A DNA stretch of 64,000 nucleotides from Clostridia bacterium (GCA_017397695.1 JAFQIF010000066.1:1-64000); one strand, 5' to 3'. Shown: positions 53,035-61,592, numbered from the stretch's first letter. Made by a program: numbers and translations. The notes: generated by a model from the letters alone, not told the origin.

Positions 53035-54513
53035 ATGGAAGCTTACGATCTGTACAATGATATTTCTGAGAGAACACAGGGAGACGTATATATTGGCATT
53101 GTTGGTCCGGTCAGAACGGGAAAATCCACCTTTATTGCGAGATTGATGGAAAAGCTTGTGCTTCCCGGAATTGAGAATGACCACATACGAGCAAGGATGC
53201 AGGATGAAATGCCGCAAAGCGGAAGCGGACGAACGGTCATGACCACACAGCCCACCTTTGTTCCCAATGATGCTGTGGAAATTATGCTGCCATCGGAGAA
53301 TCGGGTACGGCTGCGACTGATTGACAGTGTGGGTTATCTGGTTGACGGTGCATTGGGTACTCAAGAAGGAGGAGCGCTGCGCATGGTGCGGACGCCATGG
53401 GCAGGTGAAGAGATTCCCTTTGAGCAGGCTGCTGAGATCGGTACAAAAAAAGTGATCAGCGAGCATTCAACCATCGGCTTGGTAATTACGACGGATGGAA
53501 GTGTGACGGATTTGCCGAGGGAGAACTATGTCCCGGCGGAAAACAGAGTCATTGGTGAACTGAAGAAACTGAAGAAACCGTTCGTTGTCGTTCTTAATAC
53601 GGAGAATCCCTCTTCTGCAAGGGCGCAAGAACTGGCAAAAAAACTGGAAGAGATACATGATGTACCTGTTCTCGCGCTCAATGTGATGAGAATTGACGAG
53701 GGAGATATCCGTGTAGTGCTTGAAAAGATACTTGGACAGTTTCCCATAATCTCTTTGAGTATACAAACGCCGGAGTGGCTCAGCGCGTTGGAAAGCAGCC
53801 ATTGGCTGATGGAGAGTCTTGCATCCGGAGTCACTCAGGCGTCAGGGGAAAGACCAAGAATAGAGGATGTTGAAAGCATGGCCAAGGCCATGGAGGATAA
53901 CCCTTATATAGAGAACGTGACGAAAAAAAGTGTACATCATGGAAGCGGAAGTGTTGCACTTCAGATGAATCTTCAGGAAGGGTTGTTCAGTAAGATTTTG
54001 GCTGAACAGTGTGGAACGGAAATCCAGGGAGATGCGCATCTGCTGGCACTGATGAGAGAACTCGTGGCAGCAAAGAGAGAATACGACCATGTTGCTCAGG
54101 CGCTTAAGTCTGTACGAGAGACGGGATATGGACTGGTTCCACCGTTGTTGGAGGAGATGACGCTCCAGGAGCCGGAAATCATGCGTCAGGGCGGACACTT
54201 TGGTGTGAAGCTGCGTGCAAGCGCGCCGAGCCTTCATCTGATTCGGGTAGATATTCAAACGGAAGTATCGCCTGTAGTGGGTACGGAGCAGCAATCCGAA
54301 GAGATGATCCGCTATCTGATGGAGGGATTTGAACAGAATCCTCAGAAACTATGGGGAAGCAATCTCTTTGGGAAGCCGTTATCGGATCTTGTCAGAGAAG
54401 GATTATCCAACAAGCTGATGCATATGCCGGTTGATACACAGCTGAAGGTACAGCAGACCCTGGAGAAAATCATTAATGAGGGCAGCGGGGGAATGGTTTG
54501 CATTCTTCTCTGA
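53035..54513 (+). CDS. spoIVA: Stage IV sporulation protein A
   Basis: Spore-coat ATPase that forms the basement layer around the forespore. 492 aa. Three ATGs occur in a row (53029, 53032, 53035); the last is preferred because the protein then begins MEAYDLYNDISERTQGDVYI, as in other SpoIVA, and AGGGAGGG is six bases upstream. Walker A is GPVRTGKSTFI, the Walker B-like acid and switch in RLIDSVGYLVDG, with ENYVPAENRVIGELK. The C-terminus MVCILL keeps the cysteine-containing tip typical of SpoIVA. It occupies its usual place away from spoIIP. Terminator follows. Confidence 0.97.
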   Translation: MEAYDLYNDISERTQGDVYIGIVGPVRTGKSTFIARLMEKLVLPGIENDHIRARMQDEMPQSGSGRTVMTTQPTFVPNDAVEIMLPSENRVRLRLIDSVGYLVDGALGTQEGGALRMVRTPWAGEEIPFEQAAEIGTKKVISEHSTIGLVITTDGSVTDLPRENYVPAENRVIGELKKLKKPFVVVLNTENPSSARAQELAKKLEEIHDVPVLALNVMRIDEGDIRVVLEKILGQFPIISLSIQTPEWLSALESSHWLMESLASGVTQASGERPRIEDVESMAKAMEDNPYIENVTKKSVHHGSGSVALQMNLQEGLFSKILAEQCGTEIQGDAHLLALMRELVAAKREYDHVAQALKSVRETGYGLVPPLLEEMTLQEPEIMRQGGHFGVKLRASAPSLHLIRVDIQTEVSPVVGTEQQSEEMIRYLMEGFEQNPQKLWGSNLFGKPLSDLVREGLSNKLMHMPVDTQLKVQQTLEKIINEGSGGMVCILL

Positions 54514-54525
54514 ACAAAGGAACAT

Positions 54526-54570
54526 AGACTTACGGTCTGTTTTTATAAAACAGGCCGCAAGTCTTTTTTA
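54526..54570 (+). terminator. Intrinsic terminator after spoIVA
   Basis: AGACTTACGGTCTGTTTT (54526-54544) pairs with AAAACAGGCCGCAAGTCT (54547-54564) with two mismatches, then TTTTTTA: a long stem of about 16 pairs. Confidence 0.85.
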
Positions 54571-54670
54571 TGGAATATAAATCGAAAGATATAAATGCAT
54601 AAAATGACAAAAATCGCCCCGGTGAGCGATGTAAAAATGACGGTCTTGATAAAAATGAAGAAAACTTCCT

Positions 54671-54698
54671 TTGCTTTTATCCCTTTGTATGGTATAAT
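54671..54698 (+). promoter_or_regulatory. Promoter for the rnf operon
   Basis: TTGCTT (54671-54676), 16-bp spacer, TATAAT (54693-54698). A leader of 65 nt follows, with a partly self-complementary stretch TTCAATTCC...GGATTGAA around 54717-54740. No clear Rex operator was found. Confidence 0.65.
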
Positions 54699-54763
54699 GA
54701 AGCGTAACATTTTACTTCAATTCCTTAAGTAATGGATTGAAAAGTGAAGGGAGGAACTTGTCT

Positions 54764-56083
54764 GTGGCTACTACCCAGACATTTGGCGGCGGCGTCCATC
54801 CTCATGAGATTGGCAACGGTAAAAACTCGACCCAGTCTCAGCCGATTGTGAACGCGGCTGCCCCGGCTCGAGTGACGATTGCCATGTCCCAGCATCTGGG
54901 CGCCCCTGCGGCGTGCTGCGTGAAGGTGGGTCAGGTGGTCAATATGGGCCAGGTCATCGGTGAGGCGCAGGGATTCATTTCTGCGCCGGTTCATGCATCT
55001 GTTTCCGGTAAGGTTGTTGCGTTGACGACCTGCGTCCTTGCTACCGGTAAGAGCGTGCCTGCCGTTGTGATCGAGAACGACTATGAGGATCGCTGGGACG
55101 AGTCCGTCAAGCCGTGCGAGAATGTTGATGCGCTCAATGCACAGGATATCATCAAGATTGCGCGTGACTGCGGTGTTGTCGGCCTTGGCGGTGCAACGTT
55201 CCCGACCTTTGTCAAGCTTGATAACAGCAAGCTTGATCCCAAGCCGGATACGCTTGTGATTAACGGCAGCGAATGTGAACCGTATTTGACCAGCGATCAT
55301 CGCCTGATGGTTGAGAATGCCGCTCAGGTGATCGATGGTATCCGCTTTGCGATGAAGGCGCTTGATATCAAGTGCGCCAAAGTTGGTATTGAGGACAACA
55401 AGCCGGACGCCATTGAGGCGATGAAGGCTGCTGCGACCGAGGGTATCGAGGTTGTTGCGCTGCCGGCGAAGTATCCGCAGGGCTATGAGAAGATGCTCAT
55501 CTATGCTCTGACCGGTCGCAAGGTGCCCAATGGCAAGCTGCCCAGCGCTGTTCAGTGTGTTGTGATGAACGTGGCGACCTGCGCCGCGCTGTCCGATGCG
55601 GTGCGCAAGGGTCAGCCGATTATCGATCGCGTCGTGACCGTTGCCGGTCGTGTGGCCAATCCGTGCAATCTGCGTGTTCGCATCGGTGTTGATCTGCTGG
55701 ATGTGATCGATCAGGTTGGCGGCATGACCGAAGGCGTGCGCAAGCTGATCTGCGGCGGTCCGATGATGGGCAGAACGATGTCCACCCTCAATACGCCGAT
55801 TACCAAGAATTTCAGCGCTTTCCTGCCGCTGGGCGATGAGAGCGTCAGCCCGGAGGAGTCCGCCTGCATCCGTTGCGGCCGTTGTTCCCGTGCCTGCCCG
55901 ATGGGCCTGATGCCGGCGAAGATGGACGCGCTCGTGCGCCATGGCGATTACGCCGGTGCGCTGGCTGCCGGTGCGCTCAATTGCATGGAGTGCGGCTCCT
56001 GTACGTATTCCTGCCCGGCCAAGCGTGAACTGCTGCAGGCCATCAAGGTTGCCAAGTGCATGGGCGGCAACATCAAGGCTTAA
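54764..56083 (+). CDS. rnfC: Rnf complex subunit C (electron transport complex protein RnfC)
   Basis: NADH/ferredoxin side of the Rnf ion-pumping ferredoxin:NAD oxidoreductase. The GTG at 54764 (AGGGAGGA upstream) gives 439 aa starting ATTQTFGGGVHPHE after the initiator. A Rossmann-like FMN/NADH part (VINGSECEPYLTSDHRLM, VGIEDNKPDAIEA) is followed by SLBB-type ICGGPMMGRTMSTL and two 4Fe-4S motifs, CIRCGRCSRACPMGLMP and CMECGSCTYSCPAKREL. Five more rnf genes follow with gaps of 0-24 bases. Confidence 0.97.
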   Translation: MATTQTFGGGVHPHEIGNGKNSTQSQPIVNAAAPARVTIAMSQHLGAPAACCVKVGQVVNMGQVIGEAQGFISAPVHASVSGKVVALTTCVLATGKSVPAVVIENDYEDRWDESVKPCENVDALNAQDIIKIARDCGVVGLGGATFPTFVKLDNSKLDPKPDTLVINGSECEPYLTSDHRLMVENAAQVIDGIRFAMKALDIKCAKVGIEDNKPDAIEAMKAAATEGIEVVALPAKYPQGYEKMLIYALTGRKVPNGKLPSAVQCVVMNVATCAALSDAVRKGQPIIDRVVTVAGRVANPCNLRVRIGVDLLDVIDQVGGMTEGVRKLICGGPMMGRTMSTLNTPITKNFSAFLPLGDESVSPEESACIRCGRCSRACPMGLMPAKMDALVRHGDYAGALAAGALNCMECGSCTYSCPAKRELLQAIKVAKCMGGNIKA

Positions 56084-56104
56084 TAGTTACGGAGGAACGT
56101 GAAA

Positions 56105-57049
56105 ATGTCTAAGTATGTTGTTTCGTGTTCTCCGCATCTGCGCGACAATGTGTCGACCAGGAGCATCATGCAGGACGTGTGCCTTGCGATGCTGCCTGCC
56201 TGCCTCGTCGGTGTGCTGTTCTTCGGTTACCGCGCGGCAATCATCCTCGTATTGTCTGTTGCGGCTGCGGTTCTGAGCGAAAAGTTCTACTGCAAGGCTG
56301 CTCATATTAAGGATACCACCGGCGATTTCAGCGCTGTGGTTACCGGTATGCTCCTGGCGATGAACCTGCCGTCCACCGTTCCGTACTGGATGCCGGTGAT
56401 CGGCAGCATCATTGCGATTCTGCTGTGCAAGATGATCTTCGGCGGCATCGGCCAGAACTTCATCAACCCGGCCCTGGCTGCCCGTGCGATTCTTGCGCTG
56501 TCCTGGGCGAGTGTTATGAACACCTTCGCCGCTCCGGCGTTTGGCAATCTGGCGGGTGTGGATACCATTGCTTCCGTTACGCCTGTTTCCGGCGCTGCCA
56601 ATGGCAGCTTCACCCTGGCTCAGCTTGCGCTGGGCAACATTCCGGGTACCATCGGCGAGACCTGTAAGATCGCGCTGCTGCTGGGCGGTGCATACCTGTT
56701 GTATAAGAAGGTCATCACCTGGCACATTCCGGTGGCATTCATCGGTTCTTTCGCCGTGTGCTATCTGCTCTTCACCGGCTTTGATGTGAATGTTGCACTG
56801 TATCAGGTTCTCTCCGGCGGCCTGATCCTGGGCGCGTTCTTTATGGCGACCGACTATTCGTCTTCTCCGACGACTGCCAAGGGCAAGATCATCTTTGGTC
56901 TGGGCTGCGGTCTGCTGTTGTTCTGGTTCCGCTTTGGCAAGAAGGCCCCGGCAGAGTGGTGCTCCTTCGCCATCCTGCTGATGAACGTCGTGTCTCCGCT
57001 AATCGAGCGTGTGACCGGCACCAAGAGCTTTGGGGAGGTTAAGAAGTAA
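56105..57049 (+). CDS. rnfD: Rnf complex subunit D, membrane flavoprotein
   Basis: 314 aa from ATG 56105 (GGAGGAAC nine bases upstream; the GTG at 56099 is too close to it). About nine membrane segments. A covalent FMN is expected on a threonine: VDTIASVTPVSG near residues 160-170 takes the place of the usual S-G/A-A-T-P motif and keeps the threonine. MATDYSSSPTTAKG, a hallmark of RnfD/NqrB, is present. The rnfG start overlaps its stop by one base (TAATG). Confidence 0.95.
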   Translation: MSKYVVSCSPHLRDNVSTRSIMQDVCLAMLPACLVGVLFFGYRAAIILVLSVAAAVLSEKFYCKAAHIKDTTGDFSAVVTGMLLAMNLPSTVPYWMPVIGSIIAILLCKMIFGGIGQNFINPALAARAILALSWASVMNTFAAPAFGNLAGVDTIASVTPVSGAANGSFTLAQLALGNIPGTIGETCKIALLLGGAYLLYKKVITWHIPVAFIGSFAVCYLLFTGFDVNVALYQVLSGGLILGAFFMATDYSSSPTTAKGKIIFGLGCGLLLFWFRFGKKAPAEWCSFAILLMNVVSPLIERVTGTKSFGEVKK

Positions 57050-59154
57050 TGGGTGACATTTTTAAGCTCGCGCTTCGTCTCTTCGTGTTCGCGCTTGTGG
57101 CTGCCGTCGCGCTGGCGATGACTAACGAAGTGACCAAGGGCCCGATCGAGGCCCAGAAGCTCGCCGCCAAGATGGAAGCGCTCAATACCGTGCTTCCGGG
57201 CTGCGAATATGCTCAGATTGAATATGAAGGCCTGGCTGAGGGCAGCACCCTCGACGAGATCTTCGAAGCCAAGGATGCTTCCGGTGCGACCGTTGGCTAT
57301 GCGCTGACTGCTGCGCCGCAGGGCTACGGCGGACCGATTCCGATCACCGTCGGCATCAGCACCGAAGGCCACATTACCCAGACTTTTGTTGGCGCTCTGC
57401 AGGAGACCGCCGGTCTGGGCACCAAGGTTGGCGAGGCTGACTTCAAGGATCAGTTCATCGCCATTGCTGCCGATCCGGATACCCTGAATGATGACGTCGA
57501 TACCATCGGCGGCGCGACGGTTTCTTCCAGCGCGTTCGTGAATGCGGTTTCCGAGATCCTTACTTATTCTAAGAACACTTTGAACATCGCGCCTGCTGCG
57601 GGCGATAAGGAAGCCATCCTTGCGGCGGCCGCTGCTGCCGCTGGCAATGCTGAGCCTGTGATCACCACCAACACCTACGACGTTAACGGCTTTGGCCCGA
57701 TGAAGGTTGAGGTAGCGGTTGACGACGCTGGTAAGATCGTGTCCGTGAAGGTCCTTGAGCATGGCGAGACCCCGGGCTTCGGTGCGGATCTGATTGCGGA
57801 TACCGCGGTCTTCGATGCGCTGGTTGGTCAGGATATCGCTGGTGCTGCGATCGATGTGAAGGCTGGCGTGACGATGACCTCTAAGGGCATCAATGCTGCA
57901 CTGAAGGCTGCCGGTCCGCAGGTTCCGACTGATCCGTACACCGTTAAGGGCTTTGGCAAGTTCACCATGAACGTTGCTGTGCAGGACGGTGCAATCGCTG
58001 CGATCAATGCCCCGGTTCATAACGAGACCCCGGGCTTCGGTGCGGACATCCTCACCGAGGACGCGCTGGCTTATCTGGTTGGTCAGGACATCGCGACCGT
58101 GCAGGTCGATATGAAGTCCGGCGTAACCATGACCTCCAATGCGATTGCTGACGCGCTCAAGCAGGCTGCTGCTGCCAACGGCATCGTGGTGGAGGCTGCT
58201 GAGGCTGCTCCGGCTGCCGATGTGACTTCCTCTGCGTCCACTGCCACTGCCGCCCCGGCTGCTGCTGAGACCGCTGCCGCCGGTAACGTCTACGACGTGA
58301 AGGGCTTCCAGCCGATGAAGGTTGCTGTCGATGTGGATGCTGACGGCAAGATCGTGTCTGTGAGTGTTGTCGAGCACAACGAGACTCCGGGCTTCGGCGC
58401 TGACCTGATCGGTGCTGGCTTCGATGCGCTGGTTGGTCAGGACATCGCGACTGCGGCGATCGACGTGAAGTCCGGCGTGACGATGACCTCCAATGGTATG
58501 AATGATGCGCTGAAGGCTGCTGCCGCCGCTGCTCCGGCTGCTGAGGCTGCTCCGGCTGCTGCCGGCAACGTCTACGACGTGAAGGGCTTCCAGCCGATGA
58601 AGGTTGCCGTTGAGGTTGACGAGGCTGGTAAGATCGTTTCCGTCGCCGTGACCGAGCACAACGAGACCCCGGGCTTTGGCGCTGACCTGATCGGCGCGGG
58701 CTTCGATGCGCTGGTTGGCCAGGACATCGCGACCGCAGCGATCGATGTGAAGTCCGGCGTGACGATGACCTCCAACGGCATCAATGAGGCGCTGAAGGCT
58801 GCTGCTGCTGCCGCTCCGGCCGCTGAGGCTGCTCCGGTTGAGGAAGCTGCTGCTGTGACTGCCGAGGTTGCCAAGGTATATGAAGTGTCAGTGATGGGCA
58901 TGAACAGCAAGCATCCGCTCACGCTGAGCATCTCTGTGGATGCCGAGGGCGTGATTGTCTCTGCTGTCTGCACGGATAGCAGCGAGGATAGGGGCGCTGC
59001 CGCTCTGGCTGAGGAAGCGCTTGCTGCGTTGGTTGGCCAGAACATCACCGATGCCAAGTATGATACTGTTGCCGGTGCGACTGTCACCAGCAACGCTGTC
59101 AATCAGGCGCTTGATACGATTGCGGCTTATGTCCGCGCTGAGGAGGTGCAGTAA
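57049..59154 (+). CDS. rnfG: Rnf complex subunit G with six FMN-binding modules
   Basis: Membrane-anchored flavoprotein that carries electrons outside the membrane in Rnf. Known RnfG proteins are about 200 aa; this one is 701. Residues 1-180 are a normal RnfG: membrane segment 8-24, QETAGLG, and flavin motif DTIGGATVSS (Thr157). Five more FMN_bind-like modules follow: about 207-288 (AGVT, Thr275), 295-374 (SGVT, Thr360), 413-492 (SGVT, Thr478), 507-585 (SGVT, Thr572), 609-695 (AGAT, Thr678). Modules 2-5 share GxETPGFGAD/HNETPGFGAD and LVGQDIA; module 6 has lost the ETPG part. Ala/Pro/Glu-rich linkers join them. Six covalent FMNs are possible, attached by an ApbE not encoded here (inference). 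Confidence 0.94.
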   Translation: MGDIFKLALRLFVFALVAAVALAMTNEVTKGPIEAQKLAAKMEALNTVLPGCEYAQIEYEGLAEGSTLDEIFEAKDASGATVGYALTAAPQGYGGPIPITVGISTEGHITQTFVGALQETAGLGTKVGEADFKDQFIAIAADPDTLNDDVDTIGGATVSSSAFVNAVSEILTYSKNTLNIAPAAGDKEAILAAAAAAAGNAEPVITTNTYDVNGFGPMKVEVAVDDAGKIVSVKVLEHGETPGFGADLIADTAVFDALVGQDIAGAAIDVKAGVTMTSKGINAALKAAGPQVPTDPYTVKGFGKFTMNVAVQDGAIAAINAPVHNETPGFGADILTEDALAYLVGQDIATVQVDMKSGVTMTSNAIADALKQAAAANGIVVEAAEAAPAADVTSSASTATAAPAAAETAAAGNVYDVKGFQPMKVAVDVDADGKIVSVSVVEHNETPGFGADLIGAGFDALVGQDIATAAIDVKSGVTMTSNGMNDALKAAAAAAPAAEAAPAAAGNVYDVKGFQPMKVAVEVDEAGKIVSVAVTEHNETPGFGADLIGAGFDALVGQDIATAAIDVKSGVTMTSNGINEALKAAAAAAPAAEAAPVEEAAAVTAEVAKVYEVSVMGMNSKHPLTLSISVDAEGVIVSAVCTDSSEDRGAAALAEEALAALVGQNITDAKYDTVAGATVTSNAVNQALDTIAAYVRAEEVQ
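58285..58848 (+). repeat. Tandem 282-bp duplication within rnfG
   Basis: 58285-58566 and 58567-58848 encode modules 4 and 5 with their linkers. The first 41 bases are identical and long blocks remain so; by eye only about seven of some 90 residues differ, and many base changes are synonymous. Modules 2 and 3 are more diverged copies. Confidence 0.9.
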
Positions 59155-59751
59155 ATGAAGGAGCTTCGCAAAATCTTCATGAACGGCATCATCGACGAGA
59201 ACCCCACGTTCCGCATGGTGCTGGGCATGTGTCCGACGCTGGCTATCACGACCGCTGTCAGCAACGGCATCGGCATGGGTCTGGCGACGACGGTTGTCTT
59301 GGTCTGTTCTAACCTGTTTATTTCTCTGCTTCGCAAGGTGATTCCGGATGAAATCCGTATTCCGGCGTTTATCGTGGTTATCGCGACGTTCGTTACCATT
59401 GTTCAGTTGGTCATCAAGGCGTTCCTGCCGGCCCTTGATGCTGCCCTGGGCATGTTCATTCCGCTGATCGTCGTAAACTGCATTATTTTCGGCCGCGCGG
59501 AAGCGTTTGCTTGCAAGAATAAGCCGCTTGCATCCATTGCTGATGGCCTCGGTATGGGTCTTGGTTTCACCTGCGCGATCACCCTGATCTGTGCTGTTCG
59601 CGAGCTGTTCGGTGCGGGCACCTTGCTGGGCGTGCAGGTGATGCCGACTAGCTACATGCCGATGGACTTGCTGGTTAAGCCGGCAGGTGGCTTCATCGTG
59701 CTGGGCCTGATGATGGCGCTCATGAACAAGCTGCTGCCCAAGAAGGCGTAA
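59155..59751 (+). CDS. rnfE: Rnf complex subunit E
   Basis: 198-aa integral membrane subunit with six segments. FRMVLGMCPTLAITTAVSNG, the NPTFRMVLGMCPTLA signature with its conserved cysteine, and EAFACKNKPLASIADGLGMG are typical of RnfE/NqrD. It starts directly after the rnfG stop (TAA-ATG), with GAGGTG inside rnfG as ribosome site. RnfE and RnfA form the inverted pair thought to hold an iron-sulfur centre at the membrane centre. Confidence 0.96.
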   Translation: MKELRKIFMNGIIDENPTFRMVLGMCPTLAITTAVSNGIGMGLATTVVLVCSNLFISLLRKVIPDEIRIPAFIVVIATFVTIVQLVIKAFLPALDAALGMFIPLIVVNCIIFGRAEAFACKNKPLASIADGLGMGLGFTCAITLICAVRELFGAGTLLGVQVMPTSYMPMDLLVKPAGGFIVLGLMMALMNKLLPKKA

Positions 59752-59763
59752 GGAGGAAAAGTA

Positions 59764-60339
59764 ATGGAACAGATTCTTACGATCCTGATTGGCTCTATCT
59801 TCGTTAACAACTTTGCGATGTCCCGCTTCCTGGGTATCTGTCCGTTCCTGGGTGTTTCTAAGAAGCTGGATTCTGCGTTTGGCATGGGCATGGCCGTTAC
59901 CTTCGTTATGGCGATGGCGTCTCTTGTCGCTTACATGGTTAACTCTTTCCTGCTTGTGCCGTTTGGTCTTGAGTATCTGCAGACGATCGCCTTTATTCTG
60001 GTTATCGCCGTGCTGGTTCAGATCGTCGAGATGGCGCTCAAGAAGATGATGCCGAGCCTGTATCAGGCGCTGGGCGTTTATCTGCCGCTGATCACTACCA
60101 ACTGTGCTGTACTGGGTGTTACTCAGCTGAATGTCACCGAAGGCTATAACCTGGTTCTGTCTGTCATCAATGGTACGGCTTCCGCTCTGGGTTTCACGCT
60201 GGCGATCTGCCTGTTCGCAGGTATCCGCGAGCGCCTGGCAGTTGGCAACATGCCCAAGTGGATGGATGGTTTCGTCGGTGCACTGCTGACTGCCGGTCTG
60301 ATGGCCGTGGCTTTCAACGGCTTCAGTGGTCTGATTTAA
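59764..60339 (+). CDS. rnfA: Rnf complex subunit A
   Basis: 191-aa membrane protein. IFVNNFAMSRFLGICPFLGVSKK and the NCAVLGVTQLNVTEGYN block are diagnostic for RnfA/NqrE; the cysteines in GICPF and TNCAV pair with those of RnfE. Strong ribosome site AAGGAGG, 12 bases after rnfE. Confidence 0.97.
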   Translation: MEQILTILIGSIFVNNFAMSRFLGICPFLGVSKKLDSAFGMGMAVTFVMAMASLVAYMVNSFLLVPFGLEYLQTIAFILVIAVLVQIVEMALKKMMPSLYQALGVYLPLITTNCAVLGVTQLNVTEGYNLVLSVINGTASALGFTLAICLFAGIRERLAVGNMPKWMDGFVGALLTAGLMAVAFNGFSGLI

Positions 60340-60363
60340 GCGTGGAGCGAGGAGGAAACAAAA

Positions 60364-61455
60364 GTGAGTATTACTGCTATTCTTGCCGCTGCGCTTGTCA
60401 TCAGTGTGATGGGTCTCGTTTTCGGCGCTCTGCTGGGCGTGACTGGTCGTGTTTTTGCGGTTCCGTCCAATCCCACTGTTGTTGCGCTGCGTGAATGCCT
60501 GCCGGGCGCGAACTGCGGCGCCTGCGGCTATCCTGGCTGCGACGGCTATGCTGCTGCCGTTGCCGAAGGCAAGGCTGAAGTCGGATCCTGCTCCGTCGGC
60601 GGCCCGAAGTGCACCGCTGCGATGGCTGAGATCATGGGTGTCTCCGCCAGCGCTGGCGTGCGCATGGTGGCGACTGTTGCCTGCCAGGGCTATGGCGATC
60701 ACTGCGCGGAGAAGAACTATCAGGGTATCACCGACTGTGTCGCTGCGTCCCTGATCAACAATGGCACTAAGGCCTGCCAGTATGCCTGCCTTGGTCTGGG
60801 CACCTGCGAGCGTGCCTGTCCGTTCGGCGCAATCCATGTCGATCCGGTGAAGAAGATCGCCGTTGTCGACAAGGAGAAGTGCCAGGGCTGTAAGAAGTGC
60901 GTTGCTGCCTGCCCGCAGCACGTGCTGAGCATGCAGCCTGACAACATCGTCGCACAGATTAAGTGCCACAATCCGGAGAAGGGCAACGCCCTAAAGGAGA
61001 AGTGCGATAAGGCCTGCGTTGGCTGCGAGGCCTGCGTGAAGTCCTGTAACTTCGGCGCGCTGACCATGGAGAATGGTGTTCCGAAGTTTGACTACGAGAA
61101 GTGCGTGGGCTGCATGGCCTGTGCCGATGCCTGTCCGACTGGTGCGCTGACTGCTCAGTATGAGCTGCGCAAGGAAGCGTACATTGATCCGGCCAAGTGT
61201 GTGGGCTGCACGCTGTGCGTCAAGCAGTGTAAGTTTGACGCTATTGAGGGCGCGCTCAAGCAGAAGCACAAGGTGCTGGGTGCCTGTACTGGCTGCGGCG
61301 CCTGTGCTGCGAAGTGCCCGCGCAAGGCGATTACCATGCGTGACCGTCGTGCTCCGCGCAACAAGATGGACAAGGTGAAGAAGGTTCCTGCAGCTCCGGC
61401 TGCTAAGCCTGCTGCTCCAGCGGCTAAGCCGGCTGCTCCTGCTGAGCAGAAGTAA
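60364..61455 (+). CDS. rnfB: Rnf complex subunit B, extended polyferredoxin
   Basis: Takes electrons from ferredoxin. GTG start at 60364 with GAGGAGG. A membrane segment (residues 3-30) is followed by the RnfB Fe-S domain with CLPGANCGACGYPGCDGYA and then ferredoxin-type clusters: CLGLGTCERACP, CQGCKKCVAACP, CVGCEACVKSC, CVGCMACADACP, CVGCTLCVKQC and CTGCGACAAKCP. That makes the N-terminal cluster plus six more, more than in minimal RnfB. The tail of about 25 residues is Pro/Ala/Lys-rich (VPAAPAAKPAAPAAKPAAP). 363 aa. Last gene of the operon. Confidence 0.95.
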   Translation: MSITAILAAALVISVMGLVFGALLGVTGRVFAVPSNPTVVALRECLPGANCGACGYPGCDGYAAAVAEGKAEVGSCSVGGPKCTAAMAEIMGVSASAGVRMVATVACQGYGDHCAEKNYQGITDCVAASLINNGTKACQYACLGLGTCERACPFGAIHVDPVKKIAVVDKEKCQGCKKCVAACPQHVLSMQPDNIVAQIKCHNPEKGNALKEKCDKACVGCEACVKSCNFGALTMENGVPKFDYEKCVGCMACADACPTGALTAQYELRKEAYIDPAKCVGCTLCVKQCKFDAIEGALKQKHKVLGACTGCGACAAKCPRKAITMRDRRAPRNKMDKVKKVPAAPAAKPAAPAAKPAAPAEQK

Positions 61456-61476
61456 TCTGTTGGAATAATACAAACC

Positions 61477-61520
61477 GAGAAGAGGAATGGGCAAAACCGT
61501 TCCTCTTCTTTCGTTTTTAT
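61477..61520 (+). terminator. Intrinsic terminator of the rnf operon
   Basis: AGAAGAGGAA (61478-61487) pairs with TTCCTCTTCT (61500-61509), with TGG/CCG adding to the loop side, followed by TTCGTTTTT. Confidence 0.85.
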
Positions 61521-61563
61521 TGTACAAAAAAACAAATTGACGAGAAAAATGAAAGATTAAAAC

Positions 61564-61592
61564 TTGATTTCTGCAAGATTTGCGGTTATAAT
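61564..61592 (+). promoter_or_regulatory. Sigma-A promoter for glyA
   Basis: TTGATT (61564-61569), 17-bp spacer, TATAAT (61587-61592). The leader of about 30 nt leaves no room for a riboswitch. Confidence 0.7.

Noticed and set aside
54571..54763. Rex or riboswitch control site before rnfC
   Set aside because: No TTGTTAA-type inverted repeat and no riboswitch-like fold was seen; only a weak hairpin.
56854..58659. 601-codon open frame on the minus strand with repeats
   Set aside because: Antisense to rnfG; its Arg/Ser/His repeats merely mirror the duplicated FMN modules.
57600..59000. rnfG as a fusion caused by an assembly error
   Set aside because: The frame is open throughout and the repeated modules differ by many synonymous changes, which an assembly duplicate would not; copy number still deserves a long-read check.
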